Source: Pythium myriotylum
Lineage: Eukaryota; Oomycota; Peronosporomycetes; Pythiales; Pythiaceae
Direction: 5' to 3'
Length of the DNA: 64,000 nucleotides
Assembly: GCA_023091665.1 (NCBI GenBank)
Contig: JALJCQ010000015.1
Span: 3,472,001-3,536,000, forward strand
A program made the translations under genes and the position numbers. This document shows, in pieces, positions 1-9,159 of the stretch. Each line of letters opens with the position of its first letter. The first letter of the stretch is position 1. Below the pieces are notes generated by a model. It had not been told where the DNA came from. It saw only the letters and a program-made list of their open reading frames with translations, and did not search any database.

Positions 1-79
1 AGATTGATTAACAAGAACAGGATGTCAAATTTAGAGAAATTATACTTCAAATCCAAAAAATAACATCAATAATATAAAG

Positions 80-478
80 ATGACTTGTAAATTCATTACC
101 AAAAAAGACACGCAATGCACCAGAGAAGCAAAAAAGGGTGATTACTGCACTCAGCATCATAACATCATCCAAATAAAAATGTATAAGAAGGAACTATCTA
201 TAATCCATAAGAAAAACAGAATACTGTCTGAGGAGAATAAGGAACTACAAAAATATAAACATCAGATTAACACGATAAACGAATTCGACCTCATCAAACA
301 GCAATTGATTCAGATGAATCCTTATATGAAATTTAAGTATCTAATTGTTGATAGACGATACAAATCTCCCCTAGAAAAAGTATTCAATGTTCCGTTTGAT
401 CAGATCGAAAAAAAATATCGGAAACTTCTATATGAAAGAAATGACTTGTGTCATCCCTACACTAGTAGATACTGGTGA
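80..478 (+). CDS. Small viral protein with N-terminal Cys/His cluster and coiled coil
   Basis: This 132-residue protein begins with a Cys/His cluster (C3, C13, C23, H26, H27) that could bind one zinc. A Lys/Glu-rich stretch follows at about residues 34-65 and is likely a short coiled coil. I do not recognise a named family. The C-terminal half has a basic, Tyr-rich stretch but no catalytic motif that I can see. The gene is convergent with the next one: only four bases separate its stop from the stop of the neighbour on the other strand. Base composition matches the viral element. It could be a nucleic-acid-binding or regulatory protein of the virus, but that is a guess from the cluster and basic charge only. 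Confidence 0.6.
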   Translation: MTCKFITKKDTQCTREAKKGDYCTQHHNIIQIKMYKKELSIIHKKNRILSEENKELQKYKHQINTINEFDLIKQQLIQMNPYMKFKYLIVDRRYKSPLEKVFNVPFDQIEKKYRKLLYERNDLCHPYTSRYW

Positions 479-482
479 TTAT

Positions 483-1016
483 TCAAAGTCTGAAACTTCC
501 TCCACTCTTGCGCATAGACCGTAGCTTAGCCATCTTTGCTTTCATTTCAGGCGATCCCTTTTTACAGACGCCAACGCCAGTAAGATTCTTTACTTCACCT
601 CGAACAGCATTGACTAATCCTGGCTGTCCTGTATACGCTCCAAGAGCTTGAGCGCCTCGATCTACAACACCAGATACAAGTGGTTTAACTACAGGCCAAA
701 CATTCTCTTTCAACCAAGGCCATGCTTTATCCTTGATCCAACTCCATAGCGATCCACCACTCAATCCAGATCCAGTAAGAGCGTCTCCGTCCATATTTAA
801 CGAAGCAGCGATTTCGCCTGGTGAAAATACAATTGATACTCCTTTACCAGCTTGAGCAGCCTTTTTCCATTTTTTTGCGTTTTCTGGATGAAGTGCTAAC
901 TTCTTTGAGGAGCCTTTCACTTGAGAAGCAGTGAAAGATACTTTCAACGTCTTTAGAAACTTCTTTTTTTGAGCATCCGTGAGCTCATCACAACTGACCG
1001 AAACGTAAGAGTTCAT
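483..1016 (-). CDS. Trp-rich virion protein with predicted adenain cleavage sites
   Basis: This 177-residue protein has a polar, Lys-rich N-terminal part. A junction at residues 80-89 holds two motifs that fit the adenovirus-protease consensus: LTGSG fits (M/I/L)xGx-G and LSGGS fits (M/I/L)xGG-x. A strongly amphipathic Trp-rich segment follows directly at 90-112 (W91, W93, W99, W101, W107). A third site, LTGVG, lies at 145-149, before a basic tail. The layout of propeptide, cleavage site and amphipathic helix recalls adenovirus protein VI, which the viral protease matures and which disrupts membranes during entry. The matching protease is encoded at 9.2 kb. The role is inferred from layout, not sequence similarity. 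An AT-rich stretch with a TATA-like sequence (about 1038-1045) precedes the start. Confidence 0.65.
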   Translation of the reverse strand: MNSYVSVSCDELTDAQKKKFLKTLKVSFTASQVKGSSKKLALHPENAKKWKKAAQAGKGVSIVFSPGEIAASLNMDGDALTGSGLSGGSLWSWIKDKAWPWLKENVWPVVKPLVSGVVDRGAQALGAYTGQPGLVNAVRGEVKNLTGVGVCKKGSPEMKAKMAKLRSMRKSGGSFRL

Positions 1017-1092
1017 ATTTTAAATTCTTGCAAATGCTATATATTCCAGTAAATAAAGCCTATTAAAAAAAAACTAAAATAAATGTAAAAGG

Positions 1093-1374
1093 CTACAACG
1101 CAAATGTCTTTGGTTTTTTAGAGCGACGCTCTGAAGCCCTAGGCGCAAGAGCAAGCTCTTTTGTCGTCAGGCTATTATTTTTCGTGGTGCCCAAGGTTGC
1201 TCTCTGGGCTTCTATTATAGCTCGTTGTTGAACACCTGATCCTACAGCTTTTTTTTCGTGAAGTACAAGGTTGCTTAGAGTTTTCAATAACCTTTCTTGA
1301 TTAATATGAGCAGCTGATTTAATAGATTTACCTCTAAGATTAGGATATCGCACTTTTATAATTTTCGAATTCAT
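1093..1374 (-). CDS. Small basic viral protein, unknown
   Basis: This is a 93-residue basic protein. Its C-terminal 30 residues are rich in Arg and Lys, which would suit nucleic-acid or capsid-interior binding. I recognise no family. It lies between the Trp-rich virion protein and the large repeat-containing protein on the same strand. Only 16 bases separate its start codon from the end of the upstream gene, and that gap contains a short AT-rich TATA-like run just before the ATG. The position among structural genes suggests a virion component, but this is inference from location and charge. Confidence 0.55.
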   Translation of the reverse strand: MNSKIIKVRYPNLRGKSIKSAAHINQERLLKTLSNLVLHEKKAVGSGVQQRAIIEAQRATLGTTKNNSLTTKELALAPRASERRSKKPKTFAL

Positions 1375-1390
1375 CTTATATTAAACAGAA

Positions 1391-2932
1391 TCAAAAAGCT
1401 CGTCGAATCAATTTTAATTCTCTTTCCAAACGACGATTATCATTACCAAGACCACGAGCACCTTGAAGTTTATCAAATTCATGTTTTAAAATACTTCGAC
1501 GTCCTTTAACGCCTGCAACACCAAAACCACTCCTGGAGTCAATCGAGAGGGCTCTTTGAAATCGTTTTGGATTGACTGACTTTAGTGTAATATCCTCCGA
1601 TACAAGACGGTCACCATATTTATCAACAATGTGGTTTAGAGCTCCAAGCCAATTAGCATTTTTATCAACACGACTCTTTATAGACGGACTAATTTCCTTC
1701 TGTTTCTTACTAATGATGGCTGCATATTCACCAAGGTAACATGTTTTCTTACCAATCTTTGGACCTTCAAGAAATACCTTCTCATCCGCTAACCAAGGGT
1801 TGTCATTGTATAATCTGATAAGAATATCTTTCACTTGATTATTACCATCTGAAATAACCTTGTCATTTGGATCCACTGGTTGAATGTTGGTATTACTGTT
1901 TGCGAATGTATTTGACTCAGGATTTTTGAACATCGGTGATTGTTTGAATGAGATGTTATTTTGCTTCAAAAATTTGATAAACATATCAAGTGTCGATTCC
2001 CATGAGACTTGGCTATTGGATTTTGCTCTATCGCCATCAAAAACTTTTAATTCACCATCACATAGTTTTACTCGAAAACCTCCATTTACTGGAATATAGC
2101 CACCATGTTGGTTTCTTCCCTTCTTATATGGGATCGGTAATCTCGTTCCCTCAGGAAAGGTATTGTTCATCAAAATATCACGAAGCACTTCGTATGCTCC
2201 AGACTCAATGTTGAATCCAAACTGATGCGACGAACCAACGGCGGTATCTTCTGTCTCAATGTCAATAAGATATAGTATGTAATCATACGTTGCAACCCAA
2301 TCATAGGTATTTAGTGGTTTGTTTGCTAACTTCCCGTTATTTACATTGAAAAGTTTGCCATCTGTTCCAATATAGACGTTTTTATCTGGAGTGCCAGAAT
2401 TTAGAATTGGATTGACCTTTCTTTTGATAATAGTTGGGTTGATGGTGTATTGATCAATTATTTTTTCTCGGGCATTCTTTTGAAAGTTGAAATCATTAGC
2501 TTCAACTTGAGTTCCAAAGTCGTATGTACTCTGTGAGTCATCAATATCACTCAACGAATCTTCTTCATCTCCAATGTCATTTAAATCGTACTGACTGTTC
2601 ACTGTTGTCATTGTAGGTGTTGCTTGCATTCCTGTTGTAGTCATTGTCGGCACTGCCTGCATTCCTGTAGTAGTCATGGAAGGTGTTGCTTGTATTCCCA
2701 TCGTTGTCATAGTAGGTGTTGCTTGCATTCCGATTGTTGAGAGAGAGGGTGTTGCTTGCTTCAACATTTTAAGCTTTGCAATGTCTATAGTTTGATCCAG
2801 ATCAGTAGCCCATTGCGTTAGTCTGTATCGATCATTCTTAATGCGTGCCAATTGAAGCTCCTCACTGTTTTCTACAGCGAGTTGCTTCAATTTATCTTTT
2901 CGATCGCGGAGAGATTTAAAACTTGGAAACAT
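1391..2932 (-). CDS. Large viral protein with tandem Met-Gln-Ala-Thr-Pro repeats
   Basis: The protein has 513 residues. A basic, probably helical N-terminus (1-55) is followed by about five tandem repeats of roughly 11 residues (about 56-113) with the core QATPTMTT. An acidic linker (about 118-140) comes next, then a long mixed domain. The last 70 residues are basic and rich in Arg and Gly. I do not recognise the family. Size, position next to the minor capsid gene and the repeat-linker layout suggest a structural or scaffold-like virion protein, possibly bridging DNA and capsid through its basic ends. The upstream region has a clear TATA-like element (about 2941-2950). The reading frame is intact. 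Confidence 0.65.
   Translation of the reverse strand: MFPSFKSLRDRKDKLKQLAVENSEELQLARIKNDRYRLTQWATDLDQTIDIAKLKMLKQATPSLSTIGMQATPTMTTMGIQATPSMTTTGMQAVPTMTTTGMQATPTMTTVNSQYDLNDIGDEEDSLSDIDDSQSTYDFGTQVEANDFNFQKNAREKIIDQYTINPTIIKRKVNPILNSGTPDKNVYIGTDGKLFNVNNGKLANKPLNTYDWVATYDYILYLIDIETEDTAVGSSHQFGFNIESGAYEVLRDILMNNTFPEGTRLPIPYKKGRNQHGGYIPVNGGFRVKLCDGELKVFDGDRAKSNSQVSWESTLDMFIKFLKQNNISFKQSPMFKNPESNTFANSNTNIQPVDPNDKVISDGNNQVKDILIRLYNDNPWLADEKVFLEGPKIGKKTCYLGEYAAIISKKQKEISPSIKSRVDKNANWLGALNHIVDKYGDRLVSEDITLKSVNPKRFQRALSIDSRSGFGVAGVKGRRSILKHEFDKLQGARGLGNDNRRLERELKLIRRAF
2600..2765 (-). repeat. Tandem coding repeat, unit about 33 bases
   Basis: Within the 513-residue viral gene, a unit of about 33 bases coding for Met/Ala-Gln-Ala-Thr-Pro followed by Thr/Met-rich residues recurs five times. 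The copies vary at third positions and at a few amino acids (T/S/V and G/I changes). This suggests older duplications held by selection rather than a recent expansion. Confidence 0.8.
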
Positions 2933-2985
2933 TATCGAGTCTATATAATATTACAATTATTGTTTTAGTTATTGAAAATAACTTG

Positions 2986-3000
2986 GGCTCCTATGGAGCC
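2986..3000. terminator. Perfect 6-bp hairpin at the minor capsid gene end
   Basis: GGCTCC-TAT-GGAGCC is a perfect inverted repeat with a three-base loop. It overlaps the stop codon of the minor capsid gene on the minus strand (2991). Similar three-base-loop hairpins sit at other gene ends in this element, so a role in 3'-end formation is plausible. Mimivirus uses hairpins in that way. Confidence 0.55.
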
Positions 3001-3863
3001 TTTCTATCACGGATTAATAGCATTATCAATGAATTCGAGTCTTCAAATTTAACATTATTAAAGTCTTGATCAACGATGCTCAGAGTGATATTGCTGTATG
3101 CTCCATCGTTAATCGAGAGCCACTGATATTCAGGTGGCTGAATTGAGATCAACTGACCAATTGATGTCCCTTGAGGACTGAACGAAGTCAGAATATCAGG
3201 TGGTGTGCTAACCCGATTGTTAATAAGATTAGAACGAATTAAATAACTGCTGACGGGATTAATTTGTGGAGAGATATTGCTCAAAAATACTTGATTTGTT
3301 GTTTGAATACTTGATGGGTACGTTGCTGGACTGAATCCAATCACATTTGAAAATCCGTTGTTTGAAACAGTGATTCGAGGAGTATTAGTAGCGGTTGGTA
3401 ATCCAGTTCCGGTTAATGAGTATAAACCAGTCGATGGACGTGAATATCCACTCGGAACAGAAGTTGGTGTTGCTAAGCAAGTAATTTCGCATGAATAATA
3501 CGTTGCGTTTTCTCTCATAGCGATATACACAACGTTATTACCTTGAGAATCAATCAAGTATGCACCAATGCTAACTAACTGAGACTGAATGTAGTTTGAT
3601 ATATCTGCATACGAATAGTACCCATTCGGAAGCGTGATCGAAAGCGATTGATAAGTCGCCGCTGTTGGAACTAATACGCTGAACGTGTTGTTGCTGTATA
3701 AACTTCCATTAATGTTGAATTGAGAGTTGTAAATCTGCAGGCTCGACAGAGCAATTTCTTGATTTTTGAAATTCACGCTTGATCCAGTAAAGATGAATCT
3801 GAATGTATTGTTCAAGCCATTGGAAACAATGTTATTCCGGTTAAAAATGATAGTGCTCGTCAT
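2991..3863 (-). CDS. Minor capsid (penton-like) protein
   Basis: The start at 3863 gives 290 residues. An open frame extends further upstream, but it has no better start and would run through a strong hairpin into the ATPase gene. The protein is rich in Ser, Asn, Thr and beta-type segments. It has an N-terminal pattern of alternating hydrophobic strands, a mid-region pattern LPNGYYSYADISNYIQ and an AtypSSIQTTNQVFLSNIS-like region. These are typical of the single jelly-roll minor capsid proteins of Polintons and virophages, which form the pentons at the icosahedral vertices. The gene lies directly downstream of the packaging ATPase on the same strand, the order often seen in this virus group. 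An LTGTG motif matching the protease consensus is present but may be chance. Confidence 0.75.
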   Translation of the reverse strand: MTSTIIFNRNNIVSNGLNNTFRFIFTGSSVNFKNQEIALSSLQIYNSQFNINGSLYSNNTFSVLVPTAATYQSLSITLPNGYYSYADISNYIQSQLVSIGAYLIDSQGNNVVYIAMRENATYYSCEITCLATPTSVPSGYSRPSTGLYSLTGTGLPTATNTPRITVSNNGFSNVIGFSPATYPSSIQTTNQVFLSNISPQINPVSSYLIRSNLINNRVSTPPDILTSFSPQGTSIGQLISIQPPEYQWLSINDGAYSNITLSIVDQDFNNVKFEDSNSLIMLLIRDRKAP

Positions 3864-3912
3864 ATTTAGTTTGTCGTGTAGAAAGCCTGCTCTATTTTCC
3901 ACGAGAGAAATT

Positions 3913-3955
3913 AAATCTCGATTTGTTTTTTGTACCAAAAAACAAATCGAGATTT
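3913..3955. terminator. Perfect 19-bp hairpin between ATPase and minor capsid genes
   Basis: Two perfect 19-base arms (3913-3931 and 3937-3955) surround a five-base loop, GTACC. It lies in the gap between the ATPase stop (3973) and the minor capsid start (3863), both on the minus strand. In RNA it would be a very stable stem. Its position fits a transcript 3'-end or processing signal for the ATPase gene. It could alternatively act in the leader of the capsid mRNA. Confidence 0.7.
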
Positions 3956-3972
3956 GTTTCCGTACCGGTATA

Positions 3973-4632
3973 TTAATTAAAAACTTCACCTTTGGAATTC
4001 CTCCGAATTTGTTGCTTGACGGAGTCTATAAACAACATCTGTCCCTTTTCAGATGTTGCTTGTTTGTGCCTGTCATCTTCACTTACTCCAGGTAGATTAA
4101 AATCTTTCAAAATTAGCTGTAGATCGCGTTTTGAATTTGCTTTTAGAATGGCAATGTATTCAGAATTCAATCTAATCATCTTGTCTGTAGCAAAGTAACT
4201 ATGAGCTATGAATATTGTTGAAAGTCCTTTGTGTCTTCCTCGAGTAAAGAAATGACTGAATAAATCTCTCTGTAGCTTATTATCGTTGGAATAATCATCA
4301 ATAATAACAAGCTGTAAAGCATTTGGAATTTCTTTGATGGCATCAACACTTGGAGGAGCATTAGGATCATAGAAAGTTACAAAACCCTGTAATTTTTCTT
4401 TGATGTAATCGTATAACTCTTGGTCAGGATTGCGTGCTATGACATGAAGGTGACTATAGATGTGTGGAGACTCTTTAAGTATATGAAAAGCTAGATTTGA
4501 TTTGCCAGAGAAGCTGGGACCTAATACTATTAAACGAAAAAGCTTTTGAATACCAAGCTTTTCATTTACTCCAAACGATTTCTTCTTAAACGCCTTTGGC
4601 AGCATCCCACCAAAATCAGGAATTGAACTCAT
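3973..4632 (-). CDS. FtsK/HerA-family DNA-packaging ATPase
   Basis: The first ATG of the frame is at 4632 and gives 219 residues. A Walker A P-loop, GPSFSGKS, lies at about residues 38-45. A Walker B run, LVIIDD, lies at about 108-113. A further conserved segment reads GLSTIFIAHS. This is the pattern of the A32-like genome-packaging ATPases of the FtsK/HerA superfamily found in Mavericks, virophages and large DNA viruses, which pump DNA into preformed capsids. The length is typical of the short viral forms. The gene is divergent from the fibre gene and shares a 50-base promoter region with it. It is followed on the same strand by the minor capsid gene after a strong hairpin. Confidence 0.9.
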   Translation of the reverse strand: MSSIPDFGGMLPKAFKKKSFGVNEKLGIQKLFRLIVLGPSFSGKSNLAFHILKESPHIYSHLHVIARNPDQELYDYIKEKLQGFVTFYDPNAPPSVDAIKEIPNALQLVIIDDYSNDNKLQRDLFSHFFTRGRHKGLSTIFIAHSYFATDKMIRLNSEYIAILKANSKRDLQLILKDFNLPGVSEDDRHKQATSEKGQMLFIDSVKQQIRRNSKGEVFN

Positions 4633-4682
4633 CTTGTATGACAAATCTATCTGTTATATTATATAAAAGATCGTTTTACAAA
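4633..4682. promoter_or_regulatory. Divergent promoter between ATPase and fibre genes
   Basis: The 50-base gap between two divergent start codons is almost entirely A/T. It contains the 12-base sequence CTGTTATATTAT (4651-4662), which runs into a TATA-like stretch. The same 12 bases recur exactly at 9182-9193 in the other divergent gap of the element, which suggests a shared viral promoter motif. Confidence 0.6.
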
Positions 4683-7301
4683 ATGCTACCACCTAATTAT
4701 ATTCCATCCTTATACAATCCATCAGACTATATCGGCTCATTCGATTACTTGACTATTAGTATTGGCGATTTGCGATATAACAATAGAAATGGGGTGAATT
4801 ACACTTCTGATTTGTACATCACTGGAAATATCTATCAAAATGGAACAATGATTGATTTGAGTGTGCTGTCGGGTATTACACCAGGAACAGCTTCGGCTGG
4901 GAAATTGATTGCGGTTGACTCTAACAGAGACATCGCGAACATTAATAATCTCTCAGCATCACAATTAACAGGAACTCTTCAAACAGCCGCACAACCTAAC
5001 ATTACATCATTGGGAACAATTTCATCAACACTCAATATTAGTGGATCTACTCCATTATCTTGTAATAACTCCCTATCGAGTAGCACGTGCTCGTTATCTG
5101 TTGATTCTGTATCTGGAGATCAGACATTTGGCAGTACCACAGCGAATAAGTTTCATTTAAGAACAAATGGAAATAGAAAAATAACGATAGGATCCACTGG
5201 TTTAGTAGGCATTAATAATACTGCGCCTGCTAAGCAATTAGATATCATTGGATCAACAGCTTTGACAAATGCGTTGTACCAGATTAGTGATGGAACAGTT
5301 GTATATCAGCAGTGGTTCGATGGGACTCAATGTTGTCTTCAAACGTTTTCAAATCATCCGCTAACTTTTGCCACGAATAATGCTTCAGTGCAAATGTCAG
5401 TATTAACGAATGGAAATGTAGTTGTTAATAACACATTGACAGCTACGAATATATCCGCTTCAACTTTATATGGAACACTTCAAACAGCCGCTCAGCCCAA
5501 TATTACATCGATTGGAACTTTAGCGACTCTTACGGCTACATCAATTACTGGAACACTTCAAACAGCTGCTCAGCCAAATATTACCTCAGTTGGAACTTTA
5601 ACATCATTGAATACGACAGGATTAGTAACCGCTACTTTAACTGCTAATGGGCAATCGTTTAGATCTATCAACGGTACTTCAACATGTGCTCTGTTTCATT
5701 TTAACAATGGGGATGCTTATTTTGGAACATCTACAGCAAACAATTTAGTCTTTCAAACAAGTAATACAGGAAGAATGACAATTAGCTCAACGGGCGCTGT
5801 ATCTGGTATCTCATCATTAAGCGCTACTTCTATTACAGGAACTTTACAAACAGCAGCTCAACCTAATATTACATCTACAGGAGATTTAACGCTACCTACG
5901 TCATTGACAATTACAAATGGCACTACTCCATTTTCAATCAGTAATACAACCTCAACGAGTACCTTTCGCTTAACCATTCAAAATAGTGGTGGTGCTCAAG
6001 ATATTGGTTCTTTTACAAGCCATAGTTTATTTTTAAATTCAAATAATACTCGAAGATTGCAGTGCGACACTTCTGGCAATATTGATATTTTAAATCATAA
6101 CGCTTCTACTGTTGGATTAAAGCTTGGTGGAACATTAATTACATCGTCAGCTACTGAAATTAACTTTTTATCTGGAGCGACTGCTGGAACGGCTGTTGCA
6201 AGTAAAGCTTTAGTGTTGGATTCAAGCAGAAATATCACAAATATTGCAAAAATAAATCTAACGAGCTCTGATGCCACAACTATGACTGGGACTACAAATG
6301 CTTCTGCATTTGGATTAAATATTTTAAGTACCGCCAATACTAATGGGCAGTACAATTCGTCCGCCATCGCGTTCAGAAATGCTCTTAGTGATGGTATGCC
6401 TCATGGGGTAATTTTATGTCAACGAACAGCAGCTGCTGCTGGCGATCTCGTGTTTTTGACTCAATCAGCGACTAATAATGTTTCTGAATGTTTGCGCGTT
6501 CTATCAACTGGAGCTATTGCTGTTAATGCTACAGCCAACGCTGGAATTACTTGCTTTGGTTCCGCAAACTATGTTGATGGTTCCTACCAGAAAGTATTAG
6601 ATTTACAATCAAATAATGTGTCTCCAATAGAGTTTTGTATTGAAATTAACTCTGGAGCGAATACTACTACCACTAATGCTACATGGTTCGGCAATTTGAC
6701 TAATAATGACTTGCGATTCGGAGTCAATAACTCAACTAAAATGATTCTTGATACAAATGGACGACTGGGAACAGGTACAACAACACCAAGTACAACTCTA
6801 CACGTTAGTGGAACCGTTTCGAATACATTTAATGTTGGTGGCCAGTTATATGCCCAAGGAACAAGCACAGCTTATACAACAAGTCAATTGGGTCCAGTTA
6901 CGGTTAGCGTTGCTGCTATGTTTGGTGGTCCTATTCAATGTTCGTCGATTTATTGTACATCGGATCGTAGATGTAAGGACATTATCGACCAATTAGACAC
7001 TGATTATTGCGATAAATTCTATGATCTAAATGTTTATGAATACAAATACAAAGGGTCAGATGAAACAATTCCAAAAATTGGTTTCGTTAGTCAAGATTTG
7101 TATGCAGCTGGATACATAAAATTACTCTCAATGACACCAAATGAAAATCTGAAGAAAGTGGATGAAAACGACATTGAAGGATATCAGATGAACATTGATT
7201 ATAGTAAAATTACAGCGATCAACTTCTGTATGATAAAAAAATTACTCAATCGTGTGAAGCAACTTGAGATGGAGCTAAAGCATAGCAATCAAAACAAGTA
7301 A
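4683..7301 (+). CDS. Fibre-like protein with S74 self-cleaving chaperone domain
   Basis: The start at 4683 gives 872 residues; it follows the divergent promoter directly. The body is a long Thr/Ser/Asn-rich repetitive shaft. It includes four copies of a segment centred on GTLQTAAQPNITS and spacer motifs such as SGxTPGTASAGKLI. The last 110 residues (from about 757) carry the pattern of the peptidase S74 intramolecular chaperone domain: SDRRCK with the predicted catalytic Ser and Lys, then GFVSQDLYAAG, then a helical end. In phage tail spikes this domain drives trimer folding and then cuts itself off. Here it implies a trimeric receptor-binding fibre or spike on the virion. The gene is long relative to its neighbours and intact. 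Such fibres are not part of the core Polinton set, so this is an accessory gene. Confidence 0.85.
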   Translation: MLPPNYIPSLYNPSDYIGSFDYLTISIGDLRYNNRNGVNYTSDLYITGNIYQNGTMIDLSVLSGITPGTASAGKLIAVDSNRDIANINNLSASQLTGTLQTAAQPNITSLGTISSTLNISGSTPLSCNNSLSSSTCSLSVDSVSGDQTFGSTTANKFHLRTNGNRKITIGSTGLVGINNTAPAKQLDIIGSTALTNALYQISDGTVVYQQWFDGTQCCLQTFSNHPLTFATNNASVQMSVLTNGNVVVNNTLTATNISASTLYGTLQTAAQPNITSIGTLATLTATSITGTLQTAAQPNITSVGTLTSLNTTGLVTATLTANGQSFRSINGTSTCALFHFNNGDAYFGTSTANNLVFQTSNTGRMTISSTGAVSGISSLSATSITGTLQTAAQPNITSTGDLTLPTSLTITNGTTPFSISNTTSTSTFRLTIQNSGGAQDIGSFTSHSLFLNSNNTRRLQCDTSGNIDILNHNASTVGLKLGGTLITSSATEINFLSGATAGTAVASKALVLDSSRNITNIAKINLTSSDATTMTGTTNASAFGLNILSTANTNGQYNSSAIAFRNALSDGMPHGVILCQRTAAAAGDLVFLTQSATNNVSECLRVLSTGAIAVNATANAGITCFGSANYVDGSYQKVLDLQSNNVSPIEFCIEINSGANTTTTNATWFGNLTNNDLRFGVNNSTKMILDTNGRLGTGTTTPSTTLHVSGTVSNTFNVGGQLYAQGTSTAYTTSQLGPVTVSVAAMFGGPIQCSSIYCTSDRRCKDIIDQLDTDYCDKFYDLNVYEYKYKGSDETIPKIGFVSQDLYAAGYIKLLSMTPNENLKKVDENDIEGYQMNIDYSKITAINFCMIKKLLNRVKQLEMELKHSNQNK

Positions 7302-7333
7302 GCATTGGCAAAAAAACATTTTTTTCTGCAGGC

Positions 7334-7351
7334 GGACACCCATAGGGGTCC
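7334..7351. terminator. Hairpin between convergent fibre and major capsid genes
   Basis: GGAC/GTCC and CCC/GGG pair around a three-base loop, ATA, with a single bulged A. It lies midway in the 75-base gap between two convergent stops (7301 and 7377), so it could end transcripts from both strands. An A7/T7 run just before it (about 7312-7325) could add to this. Confidence 0.45.
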
Positions 7352-7376
7352 AGGGTATCTTCTGTCCCTCGCCAAT

Positions 7377-9159
7377 CTACTCATATTCGACTACTTCCCC
7401 TGTCAATCGATCGATACTCATAGAACGACCGTATACGACGAGAATTAGACAATTCATTCCTTGACTGGAAGTATTGGTGCCGGAGACAAGGATAGATTGA
7501 GGCACATCTGGATTCGTTAATCGAGAGCAGCCTGCAATTAGAACACGCTGACCAACATCCCATTTGTAGGAATCAAATAATCCATTGCTAATCTCATGCG
7601 ATAGAGCTCCATTAATAGCTCCGAGCTTCTTGACTTCGTCTTGGAACGATTCAAATGAGTAATCATGCGTTTTGTTGAATACATTTTCATTGCCAACCAT
7701 TACTTGGAAATTGCGAATGCTTGCTCCTGGCTGACAAGTCCATGGAGCACTGTCAAACGGGGATTGGAATTGTTCAATATTCGTTGCGCTTACGAAATGA
7801 CCACTGCTTGTTTCACTATATGGAATCAGAGCAATGTATTTGATATTCTTTAAGCTTGGAGATAATTGAAAGCTAAACGGAGCGTTTTGCTGAGAGTTTT
7901 GTTGACCAGTACCTGCTTTTGATTTGAAATACTGTGCGTAGCAATCGAGGTAATTGATTTTCTTAACAGGTTTAGCAACAATTTGACTTTGATTAGCGAT
8001 ATCGTAGAAAGGAATATATAGACGAGTCGTTGTAAATGGGAAGATTTGACCAGAAGTAGAGATCTGTGTAATGTTGTTAGACATAACGCCGAAAGCTACT
8101 CGAAGTGACCCAGCTCCGCCAGTTGTAAGTTTTCCTGCATTTGGATTACCTGGGACCGCACTTGACACCATTACTGGAACCGTAGAGCAACCGTTTAGGG
8201 AGAGAGAGGATAAGCTCATTAAATCTCCAGTTGCGGTTGTGATATCAACAAAGCCGGTATTGAACGTCATCGTTAATTTGATTTGAGGGTTCGCAACAAG
8301 ATCCAATTCTTTAAAGATTGGATGGAGGTCAACTAAACGAAGCTTTAACATATAATACCACGTACCACGTACCAGCAGTACCTCCTGCGGTAGTAACGCC
8401 AGCTACGTATCCACCAGTACCTTGTTGTTGAATTTTAGAAAGAATTGCACCACTTCGCGTTGACGGCCAACCAAGAGGGTTTGTTGCTGTAATCGTTGCT
8501 CCAGTGGCATCAGAGGTACCAATTTGTTGTGGATTCCAAATTAGACGCTGGATTAGTCCGTTATTAAGAGCTGGAGTTGTTTCTGGAATTAAACCAGTAG
8601 CTACAGTTGTGGCAGCATTAACTGAATTATTCACAAAACCATCTCCTTGTGTTGAAGCGGTAGGATTGCTACTACTTTGTGGGAAATTCAGACTGACTAC
8701 ATCATCTGGAGCAAGATAGCAGTCTGCACCGTTCTTTAATAAATCATCATCACACCATTCAGTTTGAGCTCGTAAATTGTTCCAATAATTTTTATAGTCA
8801 TTGCTCGTAATGACACTTTTACCGTTTATTTCAACCGCTAATTTATCTAAAATGTTCCACACACCAGCCTTTAATCCTACCGCAAAACGATTTAGAGTAC
8901 CATTAAGAGCTGAGGCAGACGTATTTTTAACCGTTACTACATAAGGAACGACTACATATGCATCTCGAAGGCTGCCATAGCCAGTCGAGCCATTTAGTTG
9001 TGAAGTCGCATTAATGATGACAGTTCCCGATTGATACGAACCATTGTTGTCATCAACGACATTTACAACACGCTTGTCTTTGCTAACACTGACAACTGGA
9101 TCCGGATTAGTTGTTGAATCGAATAAAAACGAATCTGCTAATTGCGTGCTATCACTCAT
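7377..9159 (-). CDS. Double jelly-roll major capsid protein, interrupted by a +1 frameshift
   Basis: Two overlapping frames together match one major capsid protein of about 600 residues, the usual size for Polinton-type double jelly-roll capsid proteins. The first frame (9159 to 8329, 276 residues) holds the N-terminal jelly roll, with a segment on the pattern LNRFAVGLKAGVWNILDKL. The second (8351 to 7377, 324 residues) continues with LRLVDLHPIFKEL, a conserved strand-helix element that normally sits inside the protein, so it is unlikely to be a separate gene start. The frames overlap between 8329 and 8351, and continuing the protein would need one base to be skipped near 8343-8349. This may be a mutation, a sequencing error or programmed frameshifting. 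The gene shares a divergent promoter with the protease. Confidence 0.85.

Noticed and set aside
3863..3989. Longer N-terminus for the minor capsid protein
   Set aside because: The extra 42 residues would be encoded through the 19-bp hairpin and overlap the ATPase end; the ATG at 3863 begins the capsid-like sequence.
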